A stretch of DNA of 21,117 bases, taken from contig FTLJ01000305.1 in NCBI GenBank assembly GCA_900155495.1, positions 1-21,117 of the forward strand, in the 5' to 3' direction. Origin of the DNA: Porogramme epimiltina. Lineage: Eukaryota; Basidiomycota; Agaricomycetes; Polyporales; Polyporaceae. Positions 1 to 9,724 of this stretch are shown here, piece after piece (position 1 is the first letter of the stretch; each line of letters opens with the position of its first letter). The notes beneath the pieces are model-generated. The model had not been told where the DNA came from. It made no database searches and was given only the letters and a program-made list of their open reading frames with translations. A program made the position numbers and the translations under genes.

Positions 1-352
1 GAGGAGGAGGGTGGGCGGGGCGGGGGGAAGGGGCTGGCGTAGAAGTAGATGGAAGGGTCGGGCGGAGATGGGGAGGGGATCGTGCATGGGCCGGGGCGGA
101 GGAGCGATCTGGGGAAAGCGGTGTGGGAGAGGGTCGGGGGAGGAGTCGATGGGCAGCGGAGGGAGGCGCCGTGCTTGCTCTTGCTCGTCCGCGCTGTGCG
201 CGATGGGCCCCCTCGACAAGGGCCGCATGTCCCACCTCGCTCCGATCCTGGCCCTGCTGCCTCCCCGCTTCGGAACAGTCCCTGCCCCCCGCGGCCGCCC
301 ACTGCGAGCCGCGCTCACCCTCTGCGCGCGCGTCTGCGCCGCTGTCCGCCAT
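1..352 (-). CDS. Possible 5' end of a leftward gene, off the left edge (doubtful)
   Basis: On the minus strand an ATG at 352 opens a frame with no stop to the window edge (about 117 codons). It begins MADSGADARAEG and becomes Arg/Pro/Ser-rich. A good donor (GGGTGAGC, GT at 318-317) and a good acceptor (TTTCCCCAG, ending at 109) lie inside it. If that 210-nt intron is real, a frame entering from an ATG at 623 would splice in phase into an exon (108 to 1) reading PDPSIYFYASPFPPAPP. That looks more protein-like than the unspliced frame, although the upstream exon is compositionally noisy. The two models conflict and neither product is recognised. The extreme GC content makes chance open frames common, so this entry only flags a possible gene start. 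Confidence 0.2.
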   Translation of the reverse strand, partial: MADSGADARAEGERGSQWAAAGGRDCSEAGRQQGQDRSEVGHAALVEGAHRAQRGRARASTAPPSAAHRLLPRPSPTPLSPDRSSAPAHARSPPHLRPTLPSTSTPAPSPRPAHPPP

Positions 353-1803
353 GCCTGCGGGCGTGCGCCCGTCGCACTCGCACGCGCCCAGGCCGGCGGT
401 GTCGCTCGTGGGGGGGCGGGGGAGCAGCAGCCTGGCAGCGGGCGACGCGGGTGGACGCGAGTGGATGAGAGTGACGAGGCGGAGTGAGAACGTCGTCCGT
501 CGGCGGAGCCCGTAGCGGTCTCTGCCACTCCGCCGGCGCCTCCCCCCCTGCTGTGCTCGCCCGCCTCCCATTGGTCCGCCCCCCGGCCCTGCCTGCGTCT
601 GGTGCTGCCTCCTCCCAAACCACGTCCCCCGCGCTCCCCCGGCGCCTGCCGATCCCGTACCTTGCAAGCCACGTGTGCCCGCTCTCGATCGCTCAGATCC
701 TCCTCCAGATCGACCCACTCAATCTCGTCGTTCGCTTATCGGCCGTCCGCCCAGTCTCCTCCTTTCTTCACCCCCAGATCCCCCCTCGGCCCCCGTCCAG
801 CTCCCCCACCCCGCGCAGAACCGGAGAAGGCCAGCTGCTAAATCTGACGTATTTAAAGCTTCCGCTCCTGTCGCAACGAGCGCCGTAAAGATGCAACCAA
901 TCCCGCCGGCCGCCGTCGCCCACCTGCCACTCCCCCTCTGACGTCGCTCCGACCCCGCCCAGGACAGCATTGCCGACCCTCCAGCCCCCCGCCCCGCTCT
1001 TGACTACGGAACCTAGAGCTTAATGTCTTCATACTCACCCTCCAGGCCCTCCGCAGGCCTCTCCAGATGTTTCCTAACCGCCCCTCTCCCGGCCTGCCCG
1101 CCCTTCCAGCCCGTCCCCACGTTCCGCACCTTTCCACCGCCCTTCCGTTCACGGGACGCGCGTGACGTCCCACGCGCGCGCGAGCACATGCGCCTGACAG
1201 AACGTTTCCAGCCGCCTCCCCGCGCCGTCCAAAACGCGCGCGCACAGCCCCGCTCGATAAACGGCTCCAACCACCCCACCTTGCTTTCTTCTTCCGGCGG
1301 CGCAAGGTCGGGGATCGAGCGTGTGCGAGCCTCGAGGTCTCGGTGTCCGGTCCGCCGTAAAATAAATTATCAATATATATCTGATACTCGTCCAACGCGT
1401 GCTCCTCGAGCCTCGACATAACATTGCACCGTGAGGACGCTAGCCCGTGCGCACAACGCGCCCGCCCGCTCCAGTATCCATGAACGCCACCGGGGGTCTC
1501 GGTTCCTCATGCACTGGGAAGGGCGAGGGCCCTCGCCCAGATGAATGATCTCGCTCGCGAGTTGGGTTGCCAGTCTGCCTCTGGAAACGTACATTCCGCG
1601 CTTATACACACCACTCCGCTGTCCTCTTGCCTTCAAGCCTCGCGCATTCGCCGCCGCCGCCACCACCAATCCCACCGCCGTCCCTCGCTCGCCGCTCAGA
1701 TTGAGCACCCGGCCCAGATTGAGGAACTGAGGAGCTCGGCCCCAGATTTGAGGAGCTCAGCCCAGATCGAGCACCCGGCACCCCCTCAGCGAGCACCGAG
1801 CGA
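353..1803. other. GC-rich gene-free region
   Basis: No convincing gene is visible. Several open frames exist on both strands but all are Arg/Pro/Ser-rich and overlap each other, as expected of GC-rich non-coding DNA. Contents: the downstream flank of URA4; CCAAT boxes at 897-901 and 1666-1670 (+) and at 570-574 (-); a CACGTG at 670-675; TGACGT elements near 846, 939 and 1164; and an AT-rich island at about 1358-1383 (ATAAATTATCAATATATATC) that stands out from its surroundings. This would suit a long promoter or leader for a leftward gene beyond the edge, which is inference. Confidence 0.5.
1697..1779. repeat. Degenerate CAGATTGAG repeat
   Basis: Four diverged copies begin with CAGAT(T/C)GAG or CAGATTTGAG at 1697, 1715, 1743 and 1763. 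The outer two share the 17-mer CAGAT(T/C)GAGCACCCGGC. The inner two share GAGGAGCTC(G/A)GC. The block ends just upstream of the URA4 stop codon (on its 3' side). It lies in non-coding sequence and probably arose by local duplication. Confidence 0.7.
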
Positions 1804-3255
1804 TCAGGGTGCCGGCGCGGCCGCCTCGCCCTCCTCCGCGATCTCCCACCCGATGTGCTTGCCCGCCCAGAACGGCACGACGTGCGTCTCGCCCGCGCCG
1901 TACCCCTCGATCCCGACCACGCTGTCCGCCGCGGCGCGGCGCAGCGTCACCCGCCGCGCCGTCGCATCATCTCCTGCCGCCGGCCGCCCGTAGAACGCGC
2001 GCCCGTGCGCGCTCGCGAAGCCCTCGAGCCGGGCGAGCGCGCCGAACGACTCGAGCAGGTGCGCGACGAGCGGGAGCAGGATCGGCGACGTGTACACGCC
2101 CGCGGCGCACCCCTCGGCGGGCGTCGCGCCCGCCTTGCTCCGGTACGGGTGGGGGGCGGAGTCGGAGCCGAGGAAGAAGCGGGGGTGCCCTGCGCGTGCG
2201 CGGAATGAGATCGGTGGGCGTGAGTGAAGTGAAGTGATGTGCGTGGGGGGTGGGGGTGGAGATGGGGGAGGGAATGAGCACCAGGCGGTGGCGAGGCGCT
2301 GCACGTCAGCGCCGGGGGCCATTGAAGCCCCGCACGCGCCCGTGAGGGGAGGGTAGGTGGATGGACGGGTTGAAAGAGGGACGAACCTTCTCTGACGACG
2401 GCCTGGAGCGCGGCGCGATCGTCTGGGTATTTGGCTACCGGTTTGCAGAAGTGCCAGGCCTGCCCGGCCCAGTCGTCGACGGTGAGCGCGAGATGGTGCG
2501 CGGTGATGGTGCACGCGACGGTGTCGCCGAGGCTCTTGACGCACTCGACGGCGGCGCGCGTCGTCGCGTGCTCGAGGACGATGCGCAGGCGCGGGAAGCG
2601 CGCGTGGAGCGCGCGGAGGTGCGGGAGGAACGCGGGCTCGGCGTTGAGCACGCAGGTGTTCGTCGCGGCGGACGAGGGCACCTCGCCGTGGAGGTTGAGG
2701 ACCATGCCCGCCTCCTCCATCGCGGCGAAGACGGGGTAGTACGCCTCGTACGACTCGATCCCGCCCTCCGAGTTGGTGGTTACGCCGCGCGGGTACGATT
2801 TGACGCCTGCCGGGGGCGCGCGGGTGCGGTGGGGCCGTGCGGTGCGGACCTGTTAGCGGGGCGCAGCGATGGTGATGCGTGCGGCGCACGGGTGGGACAC
2901 GCACCGATGATGCCTGCAGCGGCTGCCCTGCGGATCTCGTCCGGTGTGAGCTCTGGCGACAGATAGAGCGTCATGAGGTACTCGACGGCGGGATCGATCG
3001 CCTGCAGCTGCGCCCTGTACAGCAGTGCCTGCTCGGTGCTCGTCACGGGCGGTTTTAGGTTGGGCTGCGAGGGACATCGGCGGAGATGAGACGCGCCATC
3101 TGGAGGAGTGAGAGTGCCAGAGGAGGACGTGCCATGACATAGGCAAGCGTGAAGCCTCCTTGGCGGACGTGCTTCGTGACCACCTCCGCCATCGCGCCCT
3201 GCCGCAGGTGAACGTGGAAGTCTGCCGGGGCCGTTACTTGGATCGTGTCCGACAT
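1804..3255 (-). CDS. URA4: Dihydroorotase
   Basis: Catalyses reversible cyclisation of carbamoyl-aspartate to dihydroorotate, the third step of de novo pyrimidine synthesis, in the cytosol. Exons on the minus strand: 3255-3133, 3064-2905, 2806-2387 and 2189-1804. They give 362 aa, against about 364 for the yeast enzyme. Visible metal and active-site residues: the HVH pair (H14, H16), the lysine expected to be carboxylated in GVKSYP (K97), H134 in NLHGE, H174 in LEHATT, and D244/H248 in GSDSAPH. This is the monofunctional type-II enzyme, not a CAD fusion. The first intron is GC-AG. The third is long (197 nt) and pyrimidine-rich. The start is the first ATG, just before the beta strand that carries HVH. 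It is head-to-head with the kinesin gene. Confidence 0.96.
3065..3132 (-). other. GC-AG intron (URA4 intron 1)
   Basis: On the coding strand the exon ends in ATG and the intron begins GCACGT and ends CGCAG before CCC AAC CTA. Splicing here gives the family-typical AYVM-PNLKPP junction with no loss or gain. The only nearby GT donor, six bases upstream (GTCATGG), would delete two conserved residues (VM) and has a poor donor consensus. The intron is 68 nt long. Confidence 0.8.
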
Positions 3256-3531
3256 CGTAGTCGCTTTTCAAACTCAAAAATCCGCGACCTGTAATCCAAA
3301 TCCACCCTTCCTAGCATTAGACGCGCGCCCCATGACTTACGGTCACGTGAGGCAACGAGGCTACGCGTAGGCGCCGCGTGTTGCTGCCTGGTTCAGTTCC
3401 GGTCGCGAGCCCTGTGTTCAACTCCCCTTGCCCTCAGCCACCGCGCCTCTCTACTACGCTCTACTACCGCCCGCTCCGTCAACTAGGGCCCGCAACACTA
3501 CCCCCTCACGACCCCACCCGCTCCTTCCGCA
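3256..3531. promoter_or_regulatory. Bidirectional promoter, URA4 / kinesin-8
   Basis: 276 bp separate the two start codons, so both genes must be driven from here. It contains the 8-bp palindrome TCACGTGA at 3343-3350. The kinesin side is pyrimidine-rich, as is usual for fungal leaders. I see no clear TATA or CCAAT box. Confidence 0.75.
3342..3349 (+). promoter_or_regulatory. GTCACGTG bHLH-type site
   Basis: CGGTCACGTG is present here, 87 bp upstream of the URA4 ATG and 183 bp upstream of the kinesin ATG. GTCACGTG is the site class bound by Cbf1-like bHLH factors in fungi. The identity of the binding factor here is inference. Confidence 0.6.
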
Positions 3532-6500
3532 ATGGCTGCCGCTGGCTCCATCTCCGTCGCAGGTGCGCTACTCTTCCTTTGTTCGCCGTTCCGCTCAAGG
3601 AGTCACCCGTCCGTCAATACGCATCATTTACTGACAGTCTATATCCAGTCCGCGTGCGCCCTCCAACGTCAAGCGAGGCTGTCAGGCTACCTCAGCAAGT
3701 ATACGACGCTTGTATTCGCGGAGACGGCGCCCTCTCAACTCCAGGCCGCGTGGCCAACACATCTACACTACGCGAGATTATCCAAATCGTCGACGACCGC
3801 GTCCTCACATTTGATCCCGTGGAGAAGGACCAAACGCGCGCATTCGTCGAGCGGGGATTCGTACCTCCAGGAACGAAGCGGTACAAGGACAGGAGGTTTA
3901 TATTCGACCGGGTGTTCAGGCACGACGCGTCGCAGACGGATGTATATGGGTCGACCGCGCGACCACTACTCAAGAACCTATTGGATGGGTTCAACACAAC
4001 AATCTTTGCATATGGCGTACGCACGTTCTCCAACGGGTGGAGTGGCAGGTATGCTCATCATCAGTCTGTATGCAGGCGACCGGCTGTGGCAAGACGCACA
4101 CAATAAGCGGCACGGACGCCGATCCGGGCATTATCTACCTCACTATGGCGGACCTCTTCCAGGAGATCGAGGACCGCCGAGAAGACTACGTAGTAGACGT
4201 CGCCGTCACATTCCTGGAAATCTACAATGAAGAAATCCGCGACCTCCTGGCGGAACCCGGCACCCCCGCTCCCCGCGGCGGTCTTCAAATCCGTGAAGAC
4301 AAGACTGTGAAAGTCGTTGGGTTGGCGGAGCTTCGCCCAGCGACAGCTGACGAGGTGAAGGAGATCGTGTTGCTCGGGAACTCGCGCCGCACACAAAGCC
4401 CAACACACGCGAACGAGACGAGTTCGCGTTCACATGCAGTCCTTCAAGTCCATGTCACTCAGTCCCCTCGAACAGCAGCGATCACGGAACAGAAGACGAT
4501 GGCGACCCTCTCCATCATCGACTTGGCTGGTAGTGAGCGGGCAGCAGCCACGACGAACATGGGCCAACGTATGGTTGAGGGAGCAAACATCAACAAGTCA
4601 CTGCTCGCCCTGGGCAACTGCATCAACGCCCTTTGCGAGAGTGGAGGGGCGGTCCGCCATATACCATATCGTAACAGCAAGCTCACCCGCTTGCTGAAGT
4701 TCTCCCTGGGGGGCAACTGCAAGACGGTTATGATTGTCTGCGTCGCCCCGACGAGCGCACACTTCGACGACACCCACAATACCCTCATCTACGCCGAACG
4801 CGCCACGAAGATCAAGACAAAGGTCATCACGCGCAATGTCGTCAACGTCGACCGCCACGTCGGCCAGTACGTCGAGGCGATCAACAGGCTCAACCTCGAG
4901 GTTGCAGAGCTCAAGGAGAAGCTTGCGGGCAAACGCGACGCAGAGCGGGACGCGGAGAAGCGGAAGCGCCGGGAGGCCATGGTAGAGGTCGAGAAGGCGA
5001 AGAACGACCTCCAGCTCAAGGCCGAGCAGATGCAGCCCTCGATCGCGGACGGCGCCAGTTGCGCCGGCAAGCTTGCGGTTGCCGAGGCGAAACTCAATGT
5101 CATCCGCGCACGTCTCGCCGAGTTGGATGCTGCGGCGGAAGAAGACCCCACCTCGCCCCTCCCCGCCGACCTCGCGACGGAACGGTCGCTCCTTCAGGCC
5201 CTCGCAGGCCCGGAGGAGCAGGCCCTCAAGCCCGAGAGCGCGCTCAACGTCCGCGTGCAGCGCGCAGGCAACTCTGGCGCGCTCTTCGAGGCAACCCTGC
5301 GCGCCATGCAGGAGCGCCGCTCATCGGACAGGCTCGACGAAGTTTCGCTCGAGAACGTCAAGCTCGACGCCCGCTGGCGTAAGTCCGAGATGGAGCGCGT
5401 CAAGGCCCAGGCCCAGACCGACGCGCTGCGGGAAAGCGTCACCGCACAAACGGAGGCGCTCGTCAGCCTCATCGGGCTCGTGGGTCGCTGCACCGTCATG
5501 CTTGGGGAGGCAAGCCGCGTGCTTGGCGTGGCTGCGGAAGAGGGCCGGGAGGGCCTTGAGCAGACGGCGAAGTCGCTCAGCCTCTCCATGAAGGACGTGG
5601 CGGACGGCAACGACGCGGCGTTCAAGGCGCTGCTGGGGCACTCGATCGCGTCCTACGCCGTAGCGCCGGCGGCATCAGGCAACACATCTTCGCTGAACAG
5701 TTTCAAGGGCTTCGCAAACCTCGGCGTGGGCCGCGTTGTCTCCGGTCCGATCGTGTCCCAGCAGGCAAAGGCAAAGGTCACACGGCGGTCGTCCTCGTAC
5801 GGCTCCTCGGGCGTCGGCGGCTCGCCCCTCCGCAAGTCTCACAAGAGTCCACGCAAGTCCCTCCGCTCGAGCCTCGCGCCCGTAGGGGCGCCCTATCGCC
5901 GCGTTTCGGACAAAGACAAGGGGAAGAAGAAGGGCGTTCAGTGGCGCGATTACGCAGGGCAGGGCGACATCGACGACGGCGGCTCGGGGCCCGCATCGGG
6001 CGGCGTGGTTATCTCTGTCACACCCGCAGAAGACGCCGGGTCGGCTTCGTTCTCTATCCCCTCCGAATCTTCGCAGCGCAACCTCTCCATGGGCGGGTCG
6101 GAGAGCGAGTGGGAAGACGAGAAGACGGACACCAGCCTCGATTTCACCCTGTTCTCCGCGCCTTCTACGTCCTCGGCCGCCTCTTCCTCCTCAGCCAGCG
6201 CCGTCGTCCGTGGGGCCCACGCCAAGAGGCCGCGCGCAAGCCGCCTCGACCCCAGCTTCCTCAAGACGCGGTCGCGCGCCTCGGCGCTGGGCAGCCTCGC
6301 CGAGGACGATGAGGAGCGCGTCGCACTCGGCTCGCCGCGGCGCGTCTCCCCCCTTATGGACCGCAACATGAACCGGATCCCGTCGCCGTCCGAGGAGTCG
6401 AGCAGCAGCGGCGGGTCGACCGTCGCAGCGGGCAAGCAGCGCGAGCGGCACCACAACAGCCCTGCGAAGCGCGGGCCGATGACCCCCAAGGCCGTCGGCG

Positions 6501-6856
6501 GGAGCAAAAGCGGCAGGCGGCGGTCGAACATCGGGCCCATGCGCAGCGAGCGGCCGAGGAGGCGGTCGAGCATGATCCCCCAGCTCTCGCCGCAGGCGCG
6601 TGCGTCGCTCGGCGGGGGCAGCGGGGGGAGTGGGAGCGGCTCGGCCATCCTCGGGAAGAGCTCGTCGGGCCCGCGGCGGGTCGCGATCGGCTCGCCGTCG
6701 AAGCGGCCGAAGCGGATGTCGCTTCTCGCTGTGTCCTCGGCGAGGCTGCACGCAGGCGGGTCTTTGCGCCTCAAGGGCTTTGACCCGAACGCGAGCATTG
6801 ACGTCAGCTTCCGGAGTGGGAGCGCGGCGGGCGGTTCGAAGCCGACGTGGCGGTGA
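3532..6856 (+). CDS. Kinesin-8 family motor (Kip3/Klp5/KIF18-like)
   Basis: A plus-end-directed microtubule motor and depolymerase that controls spindle and microtubule length. Exons: 3532-3562, 3649-4016 and 4076-6856, giving 1059 aa. The motor occupies about residues 8-385: VRVRPP near the start, P-loop GATGCGKT (133-140), switch I NETSSRSH (246-253), switch II DLAGSE (282-287), then KLTRLLKFSLGGNC. The cysteine P-loop, the FDPVE strand and the neck ending NVVNVDRHVGQYVE point to kinesin-8. Coiled coils are predicted at about 399-455 and 530-600. The last 350 residues are Ser/Arg/Pro-rich, with basic patches likely to bind microtubules. The start ATG is close to the core, as in other fungal kinesin-8s. 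Intron 2 splits the P-loop glycine from ATGCGKT. Codons become more GC-rich toward the 3' end. The exact subgroup is inferred by eye. Confidence 0.95.
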
Positions 6857-7350
6857 GCGGCTCGTTCCTCGTTGTTTGGGATTTCCGGTGGGTGCGATAG
6901 GCCGATGATTTGTGGGTATACGATATATAGATGACGTTGATTTTGATTTGTACGTCTCGGCGGCGGGGACCTCTGAGAAGCTGGCGAGCTGTTCGCGTTG
7001 ACCACGTTTCCTGTACTCGATTTATGACACGACACGACATGACCCATCGGTTTCGATTCTTGTCTTCGGTGTTCTCGTCTCCCATTCGCGCTACACGTTA
7101 TGCCTCCAGAACCCTGGATTGAGTTGTTTTGCATGCATCCTCTGCTATCCCCCTTACAGCATATAGCTTCTCTTGTACACCGCATAATACCCCTTCTTCA
7201 TGTTGTCTTACCACATGCATATCTCTACTATCCTAACTTATGGAGGCCGCGGCCAGATTTTCAGAGATCTCCACAACAGTTCGGTCGATCACTCGAATTC
7301 GTCAGTTGAGAAAGTGATAAATTAATCCAAGAGGCGACCACATCCCGAAA
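6857..7350. other. Convergent intergenic region, kinesin-8 / EMP24
   Basis: 494 bp hold the 3' ends of two converging genes. No gene is supported. Visible are a short ACACG-type direct repeat near 7025-7041, the palindrome GGCCGCGGCC at 7245-7254, and AT-rich stretches (ATACGATATATAG near 6919, GATAAATTAA near 7316) that could serve 3' end formation. The base composition falls sharply here compared with the kinesin 3' end. Confidence 0.6.
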
Positions 7351-8240
7351 CTAGAACGCCCGCTTGACCTCAAAGAATGACTGGTGTACAACGTCAGTAA
7401 AGACGGTGTATAAAGGCACAATAAGGCACACACCTTCAGGTAATATACCTGCCACGCCACCACGGAGGCCAGTACAATGAACTGAAGGATAGACCACCAC
7501 TTTACGCGGTCGTTCGTTGACTCAGCCGTGTTGCGGTGCGTGCGCTCGCGGATGACGATGTATTCCTGCTCGTCCTTAACCGATGTGAGGCCGTGCGACA
7601 GCGCTCGGATTTCACGCTCAATTGGCGAAACAATGTCTGTAAAGCGGTAAGCGCCATAGAGCACGAAGATTACGAATTCAGATAGACATTACCTTCGTCG
7701 TCGACATAGATGACGCCATGCACGTTGAAGCTGCGGCAGCGGGAAGGTGTGAGGACAGCATACGCGCCTAGCCTGTGAACATGACACGTACCTGACCATC
7801 TTGTCAATTACGGTGGACATTTGGTTGGAGAAGCAGTATTCGTGACGACCATCTTTCTTCGCTGTAATAGAGGCGGTCCCCTGAGACTGCTTTATGTGCT
7901 TTGCGAGGGCAGTGTTGTCCGGGTCGGCGAGCTGAAGCAAATGGTAGCGGATTGGTATAGGCGGACCGCTAGAGGGCAGGTATGCGACGCACCCAGAAGT
8001 CAATGTCAAGGTGACCTCCCCCGCCCACTTGGTACGTGACGGTCATCTATCTCAGCGGTAAGTATTCCACACAGTCGAAGGTTGGTTGCGGCGCACTTTG
8101 TCGTTCACATGGAGGTCCTCAAAGAAACATTCTTTCTTGGCGGCGGGGACCTCGATCATATGCGCCGAAGCCAGCATGGGGAGAACCAGGAAGAGAGCGA
8201 GCCACATTATGGAAAGCGTAGAGGTATACGGTCGTGTCAT
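7351..8240 (-). CDS. EMP24: p24 family cargo receptor Emp24 (TMED2-like)
   Basis: A type I membrane protein that cycles between ER and Golgi in COPII and COPI vesicles, helping to sort GPI-anchored and other cargo. Exons (minus): 8240-8097, 8046-7993, 7931-7792, 7730-7693, 7636-7434 and 7380-7351, giving 202 aa (yeast Emp24 is about 203). It has a signal peptide 1-26 (cleavage after LASA), a GOLD domain with the cysteine pair C38/C99, and a membrane-proximal coiled coil. The hallmark RERTHRNTAESTNDRVKWWS (155-174) is nearly invariant in the Emp24/p24-beta group. A transmembrane helix spans about 173-191. The cytosolic tail SFFEVKRAF carries the FF COPII-exit motif and a basic pair. The last coding exon is only 30 nt. 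All introns are GT-AG, 50-61 nt. Confidence 0.96.
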
Positions 8241-8321
8241 GGTCGTTGGCAGTCGAGTTGTGTGTTGTGTTGCTTCAGCTGCTCGCGTGTGTGCGCAGCT
8301 GTCGGAGGACAGCTGGATGCG

Positions 8322-8329
8322 GTCACGTG
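8322..8329 (+). promoter_or_regulatory. GTCACGTG bHLH-type site
   Basis: CGGTCACGTG, the same ten bases as in the URA4/kinesin promoter. It lies 82 bp upstream of the EMP24 ATG and 175 bp upstream of the RanBP1 ATG. Confidence 0.6.
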
Positions 8330-8400
8330 CTCAGTGGCGGAGACCCCAGGAGACCATTGATTGCAATCTCGGGGTCCCTACAGATCTAGAGGCAGGTTAG

Positions 8401-8490
8401 ATGCGCCAGGGTGCCTCTTCCTCTCTCTTGTACTTTTTCAGATCTCACTCTCATCCCTACCAGCAATCTCGTCCCTTACTTCACGAATAA
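8401..8490 (+). other. Possible upstream ORF of RanBP1
   Basis: An ATG at 8401 opens a 29-codon frame ending at TAA 8488-8490, 13 nt before the RanBP1 ATG and in another frame. It matters only if transcription starts upstream of 8401 and the leader is not spliced at the acceptor-like AG at 8441, neither of which the sequence settles. Confidence 0.3.
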
Positions 8491-8503
8491 CGCTCACGAT
8501 ACC

Positions 8504-9410
8504 ATGGCTGATACTACTGATGCCCTTGCGCCCCGTGTGAGTGCTCTCACATCTCAGAATGCGGTCAGGCGACCGCTTGCTGCAATCGATGCAAAGCGAC
8601 ATCGTGCGCCACTCCCACCGCCCAAGAATGAGAGCTGACGTTCCCTGCAATTCATAGGACGAGGAGCACGACCCCCAGTTCGAGCCCGTAATCAAGCTCA
8701 CCGAGCAGGTCGAGACTAAGACGTTCGAGGAGGATGAGGAATCACTCTTCAAAATGTATGTAAACCCGGTGCTATTCCGGTATCCACTGATCTCTAACTG
8801 AGGCACTGCCTACCCTCCAATATATTAGGCGTGCGAAGCTCTTCCGGTTCGCAAGCGAGTCCTCGGAGTGGAAGGAGCGTGGTACGGGAGACGTCCGCCT
8901 GCTTCAACACAAGGAGACGAAGAAAATCCGCCTCGTGATGAGGCGCGATAAGACTCTGAAAGTTTGCGCAAACCACGCCAGTAAGCCCGCTATTTTTGCT
9001 TCCCAGTGTACGTTTTATGTTGACCCGCCCTACCTTCAGTTACCTCCGACATGCGCCTGCAGCCTAACATTGGCTCTGACCGGAGCTGGGTCTGGAAAGT
9101 AGCTGCGGACTACGCGGAGCAGCCTCCCACCGCCGAGACTCTCGCCATTCGTTTCGCGAACGCCGAGAGTGAGTGTTCGCTAGTTCACGTATGTACGCCA
9201 CCCCGCTGACCTCTTGCCATAGACGCGCAGCAGTTCAAGGACGAGTTCGAGAAGGCGCAGAAGAGCAATGCTGACCTTGCTCCCGGTGCGTCAGAAGCTC
9301 CTAAGGCTGAGGAGACTCCCTCTGCCGAGGAGAAGAAGGAGGAAGAGCCTGCCGCTGCTGAGGAGAAGAAGGAAGAGGAGCCCGCGGCAGAGGAGAAGAA
9401 GGAAGAGTGA
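8504..9410 (+). CDS. YRB1: Ran-binding protein 1 (RanBP1/Yrb1)
   Basis: A cytosolic co-activator of RanGAP that releases Ran-GTP from export complexes, ending nuclear export. Exons: 8504-8536, 8658-8755, 8829-8980, 9040-9168 and 9223-9410, giving 199 aa (yeast Yrb1 is about 201). A single Ran-binding domain covers about residues 25-150, with the family signatures [38 protein letters not shown] and SDRSWVWK. The C-terminal 50 residues are a low-complexity acidic/lysine tail with three EEKKEEE(P) units. No leucine-rich export signal like the one at the vertebrate C-terminus is visible. The first exon is short (11 codons), followed by the longest intron of the gene (121 nt). Confidence 0.97.
9327..9407 (+). 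repeat. Coding repeat, [10 protein letters not shown] units
   Basis: Three tandem copies of a GAGGAGAAGAAGGA(G/A)GA(A/G)GAG unit, separated by Pro/Ala codons, at the 3' end of RanBP1. It is purine-rich and prone to length change by slippage. Confidence 0.8.
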
Positions 9411-9724
9411 ACATGTCGTGTTTGTTACACCCACCATATTTCCTCGTCGTAGAGGTAGGGTTCTATCTGTGGCATGTAGTCAACGACATTTCGATGATGT
9501 GAAGAGAGGCATAGTATGTTTGTAACTTTTCGTAGAAGCATTACCGGGGTGTGTAGCTAGTAGGGTGTATCTTCATTTGTCCCCACCTCCGCATGAGTTT
9601 GAATGTGTAGTGTGCTTCCGCATCCATCCCCCGCTCCATACAATACAACATGGTCTACAATACTTGTTATGGCACTGTTCGCTGTCCCTTTAGTGTCCCA
9701 TGCAGGCCTAATCTAGTATCCTCG
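9411..9724. other. Convergent intergenic region, RanBP1 / ClpX
   Basis: 314 bp between two stop codons. I see no gene, RNA or repeat, only shared 3' untranslated sequence for converging transcripts. Confidence 0.6.

Larger units (their letters stand above)
8241..8503. promoter_or_regulatory. Bidirectional promoter, EMP24 / RanBP1
   Basis: 263 bp between divergent start codons. It holds one GTCACGTG element (8322-8329). The RanBP1 side is rich in CT and contains a splice-acceptor-like TACTTTTTCAG ending at 8441, so an intron in the 5' leader is possible. Confidence 0.75.

Noticed and set aside
853..1419. A 188-codon minus-strand frame starting MSRLEEHALDEYQIY
   Set aside because: The first 20 residues look plausible, but the rest is Arg/Gly-rich noise overlapping other open frames. 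There is no family signature.
3136..3141. The GT donor GTCATGG for URA4 intron 1
   Set aside because: It would delete the conserved VM before PNLKPP and matches the donor consensus poorly. The GC donor six bases on restores the family sequence.
5950..7185. A 411-codon open frame on the minus strand opposite the kinesin 3' end
   Set aside because: It is antisense to a well-supported exon. Its composition mirrors the Ser/Arg-rich tail codons, and it has no recognisable motif. High GC at third positions removes antisense stops.
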